Numbered from the stretch's first letter, positions 38,150 through 52,619 are shown. The stretch: 64,000 nucleotides of DNA from Saururus chinensis (GCA_035235625.1 CP141140.1:53439351-53503350), one strand, 5' to 3'. Notes: a model not told the origin generated them from the sequence alone. Program-made: numbers and translations.

Positions 38150-38620
38150 CTAAACTTAATGAAACTATTAAAATCTAAAGGTTTTATGAATAGATCAGCC
38201 AATTGAAACTTTATTTAAATATGTTCTACCTTTCACAATTTTATCCTCAACCAAATCGCGAATGAAATGATATTTATATCTATGTGCTTAGTATAAGAGA
38301 ACATGGTTTTTTAAAATTTTAATTGAACTTTGATTATCACAATACAAAGTCATAATACCGTATTCAATTCCATAATCTATTAGCATTCGTTTCACACACA
38401 TTAATTTAGTACAACCACTTCAATTAGCTATATACTCTGCTTAAGCAATAAATAATGAAACACAATTATATTTTTTATTATACTAAGACACAAAAATAAT
38501 TTCATACATAAATATATCATCCTTAAGTGTTTTTCCTATCATCTACAATGTCTACCCATTCAGCACCTAAGTACCCTACTTCATAAGAAGTAGTGTCAAA
38601 TGTGTATCACAATAGTTATA
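38150..38620 (-). mobile_element. Copia RNase H remnant
   Basis: Read on the minus strand this recalls the C-terminal end of Ty1/copia pol: SYEVGYLGAEWVDIVDDRK near 38.6 kb (family pattern DWAGD..DRKST) and QLADLFIKPLDF near 38.2 kb (family pattern QIADLFTKPL). The fossil is heavily broken. It joins the neighbouring LTR directly at about 38600, so most of the internal region is missing. Confidence 0.7.
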
Positions 38621-39788
38621 TATCTTTCCTTTCTATACTAAAATCAAAATTCAAATTTTAATAAACTAATGCACCAAATTCCTATGTGTTCTAACTAAAT
38701 CAAGCAAAGCAATCACACAAGAATTTTCATGTAAAAACCCTAAAAAGAAAAAACTATAGGGCATTATGTCCAGATCAACTATGTACTATGTAAACTTGAG
38801 ATTATAGGGTTACCGGTTTATAAAGACAAAAGACACATTTATTTCATTACTCGGTTAGCTCTTCACACCACTCTAAATTTTGAATCAACCACTCAATTTT
38901 TTATTAGCATCAGCTTGATCTTCACACCTCGTTGTGCTTTCAACAAATCCATATCTTTATGTCTTCTCCTTTTAGAAAAAATATACTTTCCTTTTGATCT
39001 TCTCAGCAACTATCTTTAATAAACACCATGTCTCGACAAGTGTAATTTTGTGCTCTCCACTCACCACTAATTACCCGTTTTTATTATAATAGATAAAATC
39101 ATGAAAAAGAAGATTAATTCTCTATCAAAACCATTAGAGAAGCTTCACCCTTTTTCCCTAAGTTTCCTAAGTCTTTTTTCCCTTTTTTATCATGTTCTAA
39201 ACCCCTTAAATAGATTCCCCAAGTCTAATAAAGAAGTTTAGTTTAACTAGAAATTTAAATTAAACAAAAATTATCTAATTTGAGTAACTATGGGTAGAAT
39301 CAATTGATTATTTCATAGAGTGATCGATTGTTTCCTAGTTCTGTCCAACCTGAACTCTCAATCGATTGATCCATTAACCAATCAATCCATTGATTCTTCT
39401 CTTAGTTGAAAACTTCAATAAAACATTCATTGACATATTGATCTATCCAAAGGTGATCATTCGGATGTAAAATTAGAGAACCTTGCACATAACATTTACG
39501 GTCGATCAATTGATCTAACCTACAAATTGGTTGCTTTGAACAAAATTTTAATTTTTATTAAAAAAGTCTTCATTGCTCAACTACACTTTCAAATAAGGTT
39601 CATTTCACCTCAAAGTGTGTGAATGTAATGAATGTGCTTGTTATTACTTGTTGAAACATAGACTTTAATCTTTTTCTCCGCTTTAGCTTGCACATCTGAT
39701 CTTCAGCTACACTATGATTCAAAGTATACACATATATGACATTGTTTTGATCACAAAAATAAGACAATACATTACATATATTCTTACA
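38600..39788 (-). repeat. Copia-type LTR, copy 2
   Basis: Same orientation as copy 1, roughly three-quarters to four-fifths identical by eye, ending at TTACA followed by ATCTCCCCATTTGG. Its inner edge is fused to the RNase H remnant. The divergence between copies suggests a far older element than the chromovirus at the window start. Confidence 0.6.
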
Positions 39789-40682
39789 ATCTCCCCATTT
39801 GGTTATTTTTGTGACAAAACGCTATAACCCGTCAATCTAAAAAAAATAATTGCAACTCTATAGTGAATAATAATACACAAACATACTATCTAATTTGACA
39901 ATAACTCTCCTCCTTAATCTATGGCACACAAACCCTAATATGGAGTCAACCTGCACATCAAAAAATAAGAATTTACCAACATAATTATGTTCAAACTAAA
40001 AGTTGTTCAAGTAAGTGTACAAGTAATCAAGTGAACCAATAAAAATTTCTCTTTATCAGTTTGCACAAACCTTCGATTCCAAGCTTTTTGTTAGTTATCT
40101 ATATCCTCAATGTGTTATTTATCCTCTAAGGATAAATTCTCTTTCTCCTCCTAAGGATAACATAATACCTTCTACCCTCCCCCTTTTTGTCATGAATAGC
40201 CCAAAGTAAAGTGAAGGAAAGGCAAAAAAAATGTAAGAGAAAAATTGCAAGTAATTTGAAATCACATTCAAGATTTAAAATCAAGGAAGGTCAAAACTTT
40301 TTTTGAAAGAAAAATATTTTTTAAAAAAAACAAGAAAATATTCATGAATGATCTCACTTGTTCAAGTTTCATTTCAACACAATTTGTGTATCCCACATGA
40401 AATATAATATAATCTCATTAGGCACTCGACAAGAGAATCATAATTTAAAGCATCAAAACCTATAGTTATAAGATATACCAAAGTGTTTTGCATCAAGCTA
40501 AAACTTATACTATGACTATTCAAAAATACTTTGTCCAGGATATCAATGGATAATATAATTAAAAATAATTTATCTCTTCAACTACTTGGCAAATGAATCT
40601 GCCAAGAAACTTGGCTCGTACTTGATTTAGTGTTTGATCATTAATGTACATAGAATGTAGTAACAAACATCAATGAGACAAT
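39789..40682 (-). mobile_element. Copia element 3' internal region, copy 2
   Basis: Homologous to 36505-37410 along its length. A second 3' tail outside the outer LTR means two elements of this family stood in tandem or recombined. Confidence 0.5.
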
Positions 40683-41917
40683 CCCATGTTTATTTGTATA
40701 GAGAAAGAAAGACAACCCCTAGATGGAAGAGAGGGCTTTTGGAGATGTGAGGTAAAGAGGGAGAGAGGGGCATTGTGGCTAGAGGGAGATAAATGAGGTT
40801 AGGGCTAATTAGCCCTTTGTACTATTCTCATTCTCCCTCCATCAACCTAATGGGCTTGGGCCATGGCTTAGGCTACTTTATCTCACTCAGAGAATATGTA
40901 TGGGTGTCTAATTTATGGGTATGGGGCCCACATCACCGGGCTTACACCTCATAGCCATTCTCCACAAGAGGAACAACCCCAATCAAAGCATGTAAGTCCC
41001 ACATTGTTCACTCTAAACTGGGTCTGGCCCATTAGTGACATTTATAATATAAAAACCTAGGATTATTACTTGTACATACATAATATAAATGCAAGTAGCT
41101 TTTTGAGGTCATCCATGCAGCTTCAAAATGAACTAAATATTTAAGCTCTTCATTTTCTTCAATTTATCATACTAATTGACAATTTTTTTTCCAAACTTCC
41201 TATATTGCCCTCACAATTTCCTATAACACCCTTGTATATAAGTTTAAATTAGTAGGTGATGTGAGGGTATTTTAATAAAACTATCTACTTAGATTCTTTT
41301 AGATGGCTCCTACATGTCAGCCTAATACTTGTTGATATGACATGGGCTTATGTTAATTTTAACTTTGTAAGGTTATATCTTGCAATCCCAAACTCAAATT
41401 TGTGCACTCTTAGGATCATTGGAAAGCTCACGACAAGTTTTATCAATTCAGACACATGAATATGTTTTCTTTCTTATGCGTCATACACATACAACATCCT
41501 TCACGATTATAATTTTTTGTAGTTTTACCTATTACATATGTTAGGAATCATTTTTTTTTTACGTCATTAGAAAACTCCCAACAAGCTCTATCAAATGAGA
41601 CCCACCAAACTGGTTTTGAATATAAATGATGTGCGGCACAATGTAAAGTCTTTCGACATTATTGTTTTTTCCAACCTATAATCTAATATTAATCCTATAT
41701 ATTTTGGACTCACAATTGCCTACTACAAGTGCATATATTAGTCTAATATTCATAATTATATATACATATAATTTATGATCATTGTGATCCTGAAAACATA
41801 TCATAACTGTAGCATGCAAGGGAGACTTTTGTTTGATATATATTTTATTTCTAATATATTTTAATTTTCTTATTCAATATATATTTACATGCATCATGCA
41901 AGTGCATACTTGCTATA
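40683..41917. other. Intergenic stretch
   Basis: No gene recognised. 40720-41060 is less AT-rich and has retroelement-like words (GTAAGTCCCACATTG followed by TATAATATAAAAACC), which occur in several plant LTRs; too little to name an element. Confidence 0.3.
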
Positions 41918-42964
41918 TGTAATGCCCAAGAAATTTACACACATTCTCTTTAAAATTCATGAAATATTTTTTGCAATATGATGACTATAAATTGGAAAAA
42001 AAAGATGAAATATGAAACTTGTGAAATTAATTTTTATAGATGTAAAACATCATACATCTATTTTTTTATATAAATTTCTTTAAATCATTACACGACCAAA
42101 CCAATCATTCTCAGGTGTTAATTGAAGCAAAACATACAAAACGAATTATCATGGCCATGGGCTTAATAACAAATACCACCCAAGCTTCTCTGAAGACAAG
42201 TCCCACAACAATTTGAGTCTAAAGTCTAATATACAAGTCCAGACCCATACAAAATCATCAACTTTAATCTTACCAAATACATAAGATCGAGTTATACCTA
42301 AGCCAATGGTACACAATCCACCGACAAAAACAATAGCCCAACTCCAGAAGCTCTCCACTAATAACCTGCAAAAGCCTCCTACACATCGGGGTTAAAACAT
42401 GGGAAAATGGGTATTTTCATACACAGTAGAAAATACTTAATAGCGGAGTTCTAATCAGTTAACTCTATAAGTCTATACAAAGATGCACTCATGCAATTTT
42501 CACAAGAAGCAAGTATAATAAAACATAATCGAAATCTCACCAAATAACATATCCAAGCCCAAACACATGTTAGCTTACTATACATACTTACACTTACTCT
42601 TACTTGTACCATAGTACTCATTCCACACGCTTATAGTCTTGTTCATACGTCTTACTCGAAATCTTACACATACAATCTTACTCGAAAGCTTATACTTAAG
42701 TCTTGCTAAAAAACATACACTTGCAAACTTAATTAGAAAGTTACACTTACAAATTTACACTTACTCAGAATCTTATAGGTAGTGTCGAAAACTAGAGCTC
42801 ACTCCTATTTAATTAGCTCAAGCATCAAAGGAATGGAATGCTACTTGAATGTCACCTTAACCTTCGAGGAACACTAGATGCCATGGACTTTTCCGAAGGC
42901 AAGTCACACATATGCTCATGGGGCACATGATGAAACAAGTAAGAGTAGATCCATTACACTACTT

Positions 42965-43570
42965 AACACACAAGAGGTTAAGGAGTTGTAGCAAAGTTTT
43001 TCATTAAGGAGTGATTGAAGAATCTCAAGGTGTAAATGAACAAGGAAGGAGTTCTTAGTTGAGTTGCTAGAAGAAGAAGACAAAGATCAAAACACGAAGA
43101 ATGAAGGCTTCAAGGATTCAAGGAGAAAGAATTGATGGCCAACATCATCAACAAGAGAAGATTAAACAAAAGGAGTTTGTGTCTAGTCTTAAGGTTAATT
43201 GGTTGTTTTGAGTTTTATAAGATCTATATTATTTTAGTGCATTGATTTGGCCTTGGATTGTGATTTTTTACCCTAGCTTGGGTTTTCCACGTTAAGTCTT
43301 TGTGTGATCTTGCATGCTTTATGGTTTGATAGTTAATAGATTGATCATAAATATGCATAGTCATTAAGTTTTTTGTTGTTTCTACTATATAAGAAAATTT
43401 TGCTCAATGAGGCCATATTTCGTAGTCTTTCTCTTTATTAGATAATCGGACTATGGGCAATGTGGTGATCCGCTAGATTGATTAGATGAATATTAAACTC
43501 TCAATTGGTAGCTAAGGTTTATTTATTGAAAATTTGAGTTTAATTCATGCTATCTATCAAGTTTTGCATG
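42965..43570 (+). mobile_element. Copia-like LTR fragment inside copy 2 (plus orientation)
   Basis: Contains GCTTGGGTTTTCCACGTTAA, a conserved word in the LTR ends of plant copia elements, and finishes in AAACTCTCAATTGGTAGCTAAG, which resembles an LTR end plus a worn tRNA-Met primer site. Homologous to 52620-53290 and, inverted, to 43795-44500. Confidence 0.45.
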
Positions 43571-43794
43571 CATATCCCCAATGGCTCACAAGAGCAGTCG
43601 AAAGCAGGCTCATGCCACAAGTAGTGGCAGGTGTGATCGTGCATTATGGGTGGACAAACTGTAGGTCAACTGTCGGCTAAGAAGCACTAGGCTTATAGCA
43701 AGACGTCAAAATCAACTATGGATAGAACCAAATGACAACAATTTCATATTGTTGATAGCCCATAAAAGGGGTGAAGGGCATGGGTAGTGTAAGT

Positions 43795-44930
43795 TTAATA
43801 TCCATCTACTCAACCTAGCAGATCACTACATTGCCCCTAGTTCAATTATCTAACGAAGATAAAGACTATAAGATATGGCCTCTTTGTGCAAAATTTTCAT
43901 ATAAAGTAGAAACAAGTGAATGTTCTCTCAAAGCACACTCACGATGTATCAATCAATCAAACTTCAAGCATTCAATCCATACATGAACACACAACCATTT
44001 TAATGTGGAAAACCCAAACTTGAGTAAAAAATTATAGCAATTCCAAAGGAACCAAATCAATGCACTACTAGCAAGCAAGACAATTACATAAACTCAACCA
44101 AACCACCAACCTCTATTTTGACTCTAACACAAACTCCTTTTATTTATATCTCTACAAATTTTTATTGTAGTTAGCCTTCAAGTATTCTCCCTAAATCACT
44201 TAAAACTTTTCTTCCTCTTTGCTTTGTCTTTTGTCTTCTTCTTGCTTCAACAAGCTCCTCTTCTTGTATTGACTTTGGCCTCTTGGAAGCTTCAATCTCC
44301 TATTGAAGATTTTCTACAACTCCTCTTTAAAAATTTTGTGTGAAATCTCTTCTTAGTTGTAGAATAGTTTCTTCAATTCATGATTAATCGTCAACTCAAG
44401 CTGCATGTGAATTCTTCAAGGAAAATAATAAAACCTTTCTCCAATTTTTACTAGGTTTTCTTCTCTCAAAATTTGTCACTTCTTATCCATTATATAACTC
44501 TCCAAACTGATCTAGGCCATTGATTTTAACAAGGAAATGAATTGAATTCAGAATGACTTATTTAGGGCACTAGAATTGTTAGCAATTCGATCATTTTATA
44601 TAGTGATCAATTGTTCATTGTTTACTAAATGCATGCTTCTTCAAGCAATCGATTGATTCACGAAGAGATTGATTGATAACTCTTGGTTTTATTTTACCCA
44701 AGGTTGAATCATGTACCAATCGATCGTTCTCTTCTCCTATATGTCAAAAGATCAATCATTCTGACTGTATTTATATTGTTTTACCCTTTTTACTCTAAAA
44801 CCTCATGGAACCCCTAAAAACACTTCTGAAACTTCTCCAAGTGAATTTGGTATGTGAATGTGATTTAAATAAGTTTTAAAAAACTTCAACATTCTTTAGT
44901 CTTTTGTATTGACATAATTTTGACAAAGAA
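43795..44930 (-). mobile_element. Copia-like LTR fragment inside copy 2 (minus orientation)
   Basis: The first 700 bases are an inverted match to 42965-43570 (GTGGAAAACCCAAACTTGAG, CAAATCAATGCACTA). The distal part has ATTGATTGAT-type words as in other copia LTRs here. Its ends are inferred from where homology to copy 1 resumes. Confidence 0.45.
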
Positions 44931-46552
44931 ATTATCCAATAAACCTAACATATGACTCGTATGTCCTTACAAGTAGGTGCTCAAGGACAAAAGAGAGTTG
45001 GAAGGTTCTATTGGTCATATCTACTCGGTATGATGTTAGGTGACTATCAAGCAAGGCAAAAGCGATGCCTAAACACAAAATGCATGCATAACAGCCTGCA
45101 CATGTGGCAAAGGGAAAAGACAAGGGGTTAGTCAATGGTAGACCAAAGACCAAAAAGGGCAACAGAGATAGGGCCAGGAAGTGGTGGTCGGCTGAAGCGA
45201 CAACATTGCCAATTGTCACCCACTATCACAACAAATGGTGTAGGGGGTTGTGCATCTATCATGACTAAGGGTGAAGGCTATTTTGGGTCAAGTAGAGGCA
45301 GAGTGAAGGTGATGAGGTCGTCACCGTGCCAAGGCCAACAAAGTCATCATCATGCCTAAGTCATCCTGACAAAGGTTGGTTTGAAGCCGACGGCTGGAGG
45401 ATAGCTAGATAGAGGCTATTTGACCTATAGCCACACGACAAAAGCATTCGGTACAAGAAGAAAATAACAGGGTAGCCATGTGCCAATCAAAACAACTAGG
45501 TGGAGCGGTCCGAGAGAGGAACCCCCTACTTTTGCCGCCTTGAGGCCAGTGGCCGACGACGCTACTTCACCCTAGTAGGGTAGAGAACCGGGATTTTTTT
45601 TTCCATTGGGTTCTTGATCTATCAAAAGAGGAACTAAGAAGGGGAGTGCAGAGAAGTGGAGGGGCCAAGAGGTGGTGGGGTAGCACTGTCATTCTCATTA
45701 GGCCAAGGAAAGCCAAACAAAGGCAAGCTAGCCCTCGTCAGGCCACTCCCTTGCCGACCCACTGCAAGGGTTAAAAAAAAGAAACACTGAAGGGGGAAAA
45801 CATACCTGTGAGCCGGAACTGGGTTGGGGACAACTAAGCTATAGGCTAAAGAAGCCCTACCACCATCACCGGTCTAAGAGAAGCCAAGCGTACCACGATC
45901 GCCTCTTGCCTGGTCACAGTGGCGGGAGAATAAAAAAACAAGGAAAAGGTGGATTTTTGCTTAGTTTCGGCAATGGTGGAGCGGCTTATTGAGCTTGTCA
46001 GCCAATGGGGCTAGGCAAGGGCAGCAGCTCGAGTAGTGGCCGGTAGGGTGACGAATTGCGAAAGTGGCTCCTCTTGACAGGGAAAGAGGGGAAGGGTGTC
46101 TTCTTCGTGGGAGTTAGGTGTAGCAGAAAGTCTGATGGTGACGAATTGGGCTGGGACAAGGACCTAGCTGTCGCTAGGCCCAGGTTGACAGGTTGTCGTT
46201 CGGTTGGAGGCTAGCATCGTAGCCTCTAAGCTCTAACAAAAAGGGGGGAAGTGTTTTCCCTTCCGCCCCACAACTTGTGATGTGCCCAATCTGCACATAA
46301 ATTATTTTTTATTTTCTATTTTCTCTCTTTCTCTTTTTGTCTCCTCATTTTTCTTTCTTTTTTCACGCCAAAAGCTTGTGTAGCACGTCAAGGCCCGTAC
46401 CTTTGACTAAGTCAATCACTTGACTCTATGAGTATGAATACTAAGGCAAAATACAAAAAATTAATATGCCAAAGAATTAAATTTTCTTGACAAAAAATGA
46501 GTAAGAAAATAGAAAGGTAGCAAAAAATTACAAAAAAATCAAGGATATTATA

Positions 46553-48267
<1,715 letters not shown>

Positions 48268-48288
48268 GTCAAAATATAGTTTTTTTAA

Positions 48289-50139
48289 GGAAAATTATAT
48301 AAATAATAATAATAATATTTACCAAAATAAACCACGTTGGAAAATATTTCCCAAAGTGGTGTTCCTTTTTGCCATGCAGGAGCTGGTGCTTGAGTGTCTT
48401 TTTTTAAAAATTTTAAATTAATTTTATCGTTTAGAATGATGAAATTAGTTTTAAGCCGATTTCGTCCTTCTAAACGATGAAACTGTTTTAAGTTGACCCG
48501 GTTTCGTCGTTCTGAACGACGAAATTGCCACACTTCTCCCATTTCGGCCTTTGGTCGGCAACAATGCTAATTTCGCCGTTTAGAACGACGAAATCAAAAT
48601 AATTTTTTTTAAAAAACTATTTGAAACTAATTTTATCACCTCTCCCTGTTCATTCATTCAAAACATACACAATTGCATTCATTCCACCCATTTTATGCAT
48701 AACACCAAGTAACATTAAAGTACATCATAGACGAGTATCAAATATATTACATCACAAGTCAAAAAAATATTTAGTTTAAAATAAACATATAAAAAAAGTA
48801 ATGTCATAATCTCCTACATCCTCAACTCGACCTCGTCCTCGATGATGGTGTACGAGCTCCTCATGATCTGGTTGTGGCTCTGGCTCCGGCTTCGGCTCGG
48901 GCTGCGACTCCAGGTCCGGCTCCAGCTCTAGCTGCGGCTCTGGCTCAGCATAAGTAATAGATGGTATAACACAGCTGGCTGATGTCGTCTATAATATAAA
49001 ATCGGATCTGGCTGAGCTACATGTGTAGTGTCCGGAAATGATGAACCTGGAGGAGAGCTATACGCTGCTAATAATGATGGAATATCAGGGCATGAAGAGT
49101 GCATCAGCTACATCTAAGCGGCCTCGTCGACAGGATAATCTTGATGAACATCCATGATCACCGAATGAAGCAATGGCAAGCTACAAAGGACATCATCAGA
49201 CTCTCTAATCCTTCCGTGAGTTCGTCATAGGTAAGTAAAAAACTAACTAATTCTTCTGTCATTTCTATTCAATTAATTCATAAACAGTAAATTAAATTAA
49301 TATTAGATTAAGCAAATTAATACTAACATCTACCTTAACCAAACTATTGCTAACTCATATGCTCTATTAAATTAAGCTTTGATTTTAAATAAAAATGTCA
49401 ATCAATAGAGGCATAAAATACCACAACAATATTTAAATAAAACCAAGAGATTTTCTAAATATATAAGCATGGTAACCAACATATTTTCAAAATATATACG
49501 CATAGAAACTAATAGATTTACCAAGTATATAAACATATCATGAAGACTTTATATAAATGAGCAAATTTCCTAATCAATAAAATTACACAATTGATTTGAT
49601 AACGCTTGCAATGTCACAAATCATATAAGCCGTAAAAAAAAGCAGCTAAAGCTACTCAACAAAAAATGCTCACTTTTCACTAAACCATCCAAATCGCACA
49701 TTACACCAAAATACTGAATTAATAGAAAGTTCATAAGCTCCTTACCAACACTAAAACAACTTGCAGCAGTACTTTCGCAAGATGCAAAATGCAAAACTTA
49801 GACACGACGCGGTTAGACTGGGGGCCAAAATGGGACAAGTGTGGCAGTTTCGTCATTCAGAATGACAAAATCAGCTTAAGTTGATTTTGTCGTTCAGAAC
49901 GACAAAACTAGGTCAACTTAAAACGGTTTCGTCGTTTAGAAGGACAAAATCGGCTTTAAACCGATTTCGTCCTTCTAAACGACGAAATCAACTTAAATTT
50001 TTTTAAAAAAAAATCACACAGGCGCCAGCTGCTTGGCTGGAGCTTGCATGGCAAAAAAAAAATACCACTTTGGAAAATATTTCCCAAAGTGATTTATTTT
50101 AGTAAATATTTTTTTATATTATTATTTATATATTTTTCC
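48289..50139. mobile_element. Mutator-like non-autonomous element with hairpin-rich long TIRs
   Basis: An 1,851-bp element. The first ~320 bases and the last ~315 are inverted copies of each other, beginning GGAAAA(T/A)(T/A)ATATAAATAA. Flanks TTTTTTTAA (48280-48288) and TTTTTTTAT (50140-50148) suit a 9-bp duplication with one change, but the sequence is low-complexity. Long TIRs plus 9 bp point to the Mutator superfamily. Each TIR holds four ~25-bp hairpins such as TTTCGTCGTTCTGAACGACG. The interior has a short coding remnant (next entry) and no transposase. Confidence 0.75.
48800..49060 (-). pseudogene. Coding remnant inside the Mutator-like element (Pro-Glu-rich, RGRGR tail)
   Basis: On the minus strand a frame encodes AEPEPQLELEPDLESQPEPK, continuing PEPEPQPDHEELVHHHRGRG and a short acidic end. 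An upstream piece in another frame reads PDIPSLLAAYSSPPGSS and PDTTHVAQPDPILYYRRH, so a frameshift separates them. The style (a proline-rich tail ending in RGRGR) recalls the C-termini of plant mobile domain (MAIL-type) proteins carried by Mutator elements. No conserved core domain is present, so this is a guess. Confidence 0.3.
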
Positions 50140-51963
50140 TTTTTTTATTAGGAAGTATGTTGTGTGTGTGTATATATATATATATACATAAAGTTTTAAA
50201 AATACATAGTCATATGATTTCTTATTTGATATATAAAGCTCATGGAGATCATTATAATGATGCCAAGAACACACAAATTTGTGTTTAGAATTGTAACGCA
50301 TATTATTATAAAATTAAAATTAATATAACTTAAAAAATGGGGATTAGGATCTAACATCTATGGCTTTTTGGAGATTATGATGAAAAGAAAAATGGGTAAA
50401 GTAAATATTAACGATCAGGTCTGGTCACTGGTTCAACCAGTCAACCCATTAATTTTTTAAAACACTTCTTCGTGACGAGGTACTCAATTTTGAAAATCCA
50501 ACTCAACCACTATCAGGTGGGGATAAGTAGTAATCAATTCTGGGGTGGAAACCTATAGACAATTTTCAACATCTAGCAAGGGCAAATTATAGAAGAAATT
50601 AGAGTAAGTCTGTTCGGGGAAACTTCTGTGGAAATAAACTCAACAAAGTCCTGTTTATCAATCAGAATTAAATTTCTCAAATTAAATCATAAAGCATGAA
50701 GTTTACATATCTATCCCTAACATGAACTATGATTATAGAAGAGAAGTATATGATGTAAATTTTCACTCATAATTTTCTTTTACAAGTTAAATAATGATCG
50801 GTTCAAATTCTTTGTAAGATACTTGGCTTAAGTTCGATCCACAATTTGGAAGTGTCGGACAGTGTCGAACTCATCAGGTGTCCAATTATCCAATTTCCAT
50901 TTTCTCCTTCATAAACACATTATCTTATCCGAATTCAAGACTGTTTATATACGCATGCAGACTCAGCCAAAAAACAAACAAAAAACAACAGCTAGAAATC
51001 ATTTCTCATAGGTCTGAATGACCAAGTGGACAAGCATATTGTCACACATATACATCAACAGCAATCTATGGATGCTAATCACGTTTTCCCAAATCTGCCT
51101 CGTTCTTGACTGCATCATCTTATCTCATGGCAAATCCACTACATTGGCTGCTGAAGCATATGCCCGTCTTCGGGCACTTATAGCTGACTCACAAAAATAA
51201 AACTCCAAGGAGATGCTAATTCCTTTATTGACATACTAAAACATACAAACAAGGAGTTCCATCAGAAGAAAAAAAATCCAAGCGTGCTAAGGGTTATATC
51301 CGCTAATGCATTGATTGTATGATAAATGTTGCTGATAGCCTGACACCCAATTTGACATAAGAAAAATTGATCAGGCATATATATATATATGGAGATAAAC
51401 CAAGAGTGTTTCCTCAGGCATGTTCTCTTAGGTCCATTGAATTGCTCCAACTATCCTACCAACCATCGGTTGTTGGAAATATTTAGTGCAATCAACACAT
51501 GAACCATGAAATTCGAAGGGTGACTTCCAACTCTCTCATCCAAAAATAAAAGAGAAAGTTGGATATAGGCTGTCCACTTTATAAGGTCGTAGCTGTGAAG
51601 CAAAAGACTGGTGAGCGCCATGATGATGCGTAATAAAGAGGGTTGTGACCAGGCTGAAGGAAAGCTGTTTGTTGAGCGACCAGTTCTGGTTGTTGCTGCC
51701 AAGTGCCCTTGAAGACATACGCCTTTCAGCTGGCGATGTTTTGGGACGTATTTGTTTCTTTTGGGGATGCAGAAGGAACATATATAGGAAGGGTAGATAA
51801 TGGGAGTGCACACACTTCCACGTCCCAAAAATGTGAATCTGTTTCAGCAAAGTATCAACCGACTGCAATCTCGGTAGAGTTTTGCTTGGCCACATTCTTG
51901 CGATTTGTCCTCCTTTGTGCGTCTAAAAAGTTTTTTTTTCCCAAGACATAATAATATTAATAA
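50140..51963. other. Intergenic stretch with small unassigned frames
   Basis: Starts with (GT)n(AT)n at about 50158-50187. Frames at 51018-51200 (plus, 60 codons), 51451-51828 (minus, 125 codons) and 51536-51895 (minus, 119 codons) have no signal peptide, domain or family resemblance I can name. 50950-51950 is less AT-rich and could hide a decayed gene. Confidence 0.3.
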
Positions 51964-52154
51964 GAAAAAAGTTTATATGAGCCCGGGCTCATATATGCCT
52001 ATGTGATCCCGTGCTCTTATATGCCTACATGATCCTATGCTTTATGGGCCGTCGGATTTACATCCGGCGGCCTATAATACTCATGGGCATTTAAACCCAT
52101 AGAGCCCGGGCTCACGTAGGCCTATATGAGCCCGGGCTCATATAAATGAGACTC
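51964..52154. mobile_element. Mutator-type MITE with GAGCCCGGGCTC ends, copy 2
   Basis: A 191-bp element with inverted ends sharing TTTATATGAGCCCGGGCTC, flanked by a perfect 9-bp duplication TATTAATAA (51955-51963 and 52155-52163). The interior has GGGCCGTCGGATTTACATCC as in copy 1 at 14945-15154. Confidence 0.82.
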
Positions 52155-52164
52155 TATTAATAAA

Positions 52165-52349
52165 AGAAGCATTTTTAATGTTTTACTTTAACAATAACCC
52201 AACATAAGAAATATATAGGAGCCCTAACCTTTTATTAATGAGATCGGCTGCACGTATGTTAATGCATATTAACGCTGATAATATTAATACTAACATGTAC
52301 TATGTGTACCCTGTCAATCTCAAATATTACGAACAAGAAAAACTCTTCC
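52165..52349. mobile_element. Mutator-type MITE inserted beside the previous one
   Basis: A 185-bp element of the 27774-27995 family (shared TACTAACATG...CTGTCAATCTCA core). Flanks ATTAATAAA (52156-52164) and ATTAACAAA (52350-52358) make a 9-bp duplication with one change. Its left duplication overlaps the right duplication of the neighbouring MITE. Confidence 0.65.
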
Positions 52350-52619
52350 ATTAACAAACACATCACTTAAAGAGACTATTTCCCGTATACTTTCGACGAA
52401 AATACCTAATCGTGCCCATATTTACACATTCCCTATTACATTTTCTTTTAAAAAGATATACTATAAACCTTGAGCTTGATGTAGTGGAATAATTAAAACA
52501 TTAATCATTTACAATAACCGTTTAAAAAATCATTTGGTTGCATGATTACTCATTTTTGTAATCCAATCTAAGGCTAAGGTTTTACAAATTTGAAGAGAGA
52601 AAAACTTAAAAAATATTAG

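Larger units (their letters stand above)
41918..46552 (+). mobile_element. Large LTR-like element, copy 2, with nested insertions
   Basis: Homologous to 9394-14163. It starts TGTAATGCCCAAG and ends GGATATTATA, where copy 1 has GGACATTACA. Flanks CTATA (41913-41917) and CTATG (46553-46557) look like a 5-bp target duplication with one difference. Blocks not shared with copy 1 are at about 42965-43570 and 43795-44930. No retroelement protein was seen inside, so a solo LTR or large non-autonomous element is likely. Divergence from copy 1 is considerable. Confidence 0.6.

Noticed and set aside
41000-41070. Possible Cassandra-type TRIM (GTAAGTCCCACATTG)
   Set aside because: Only a short word matches; no 5S-like internal promoter boxes or paired LTRs were found.
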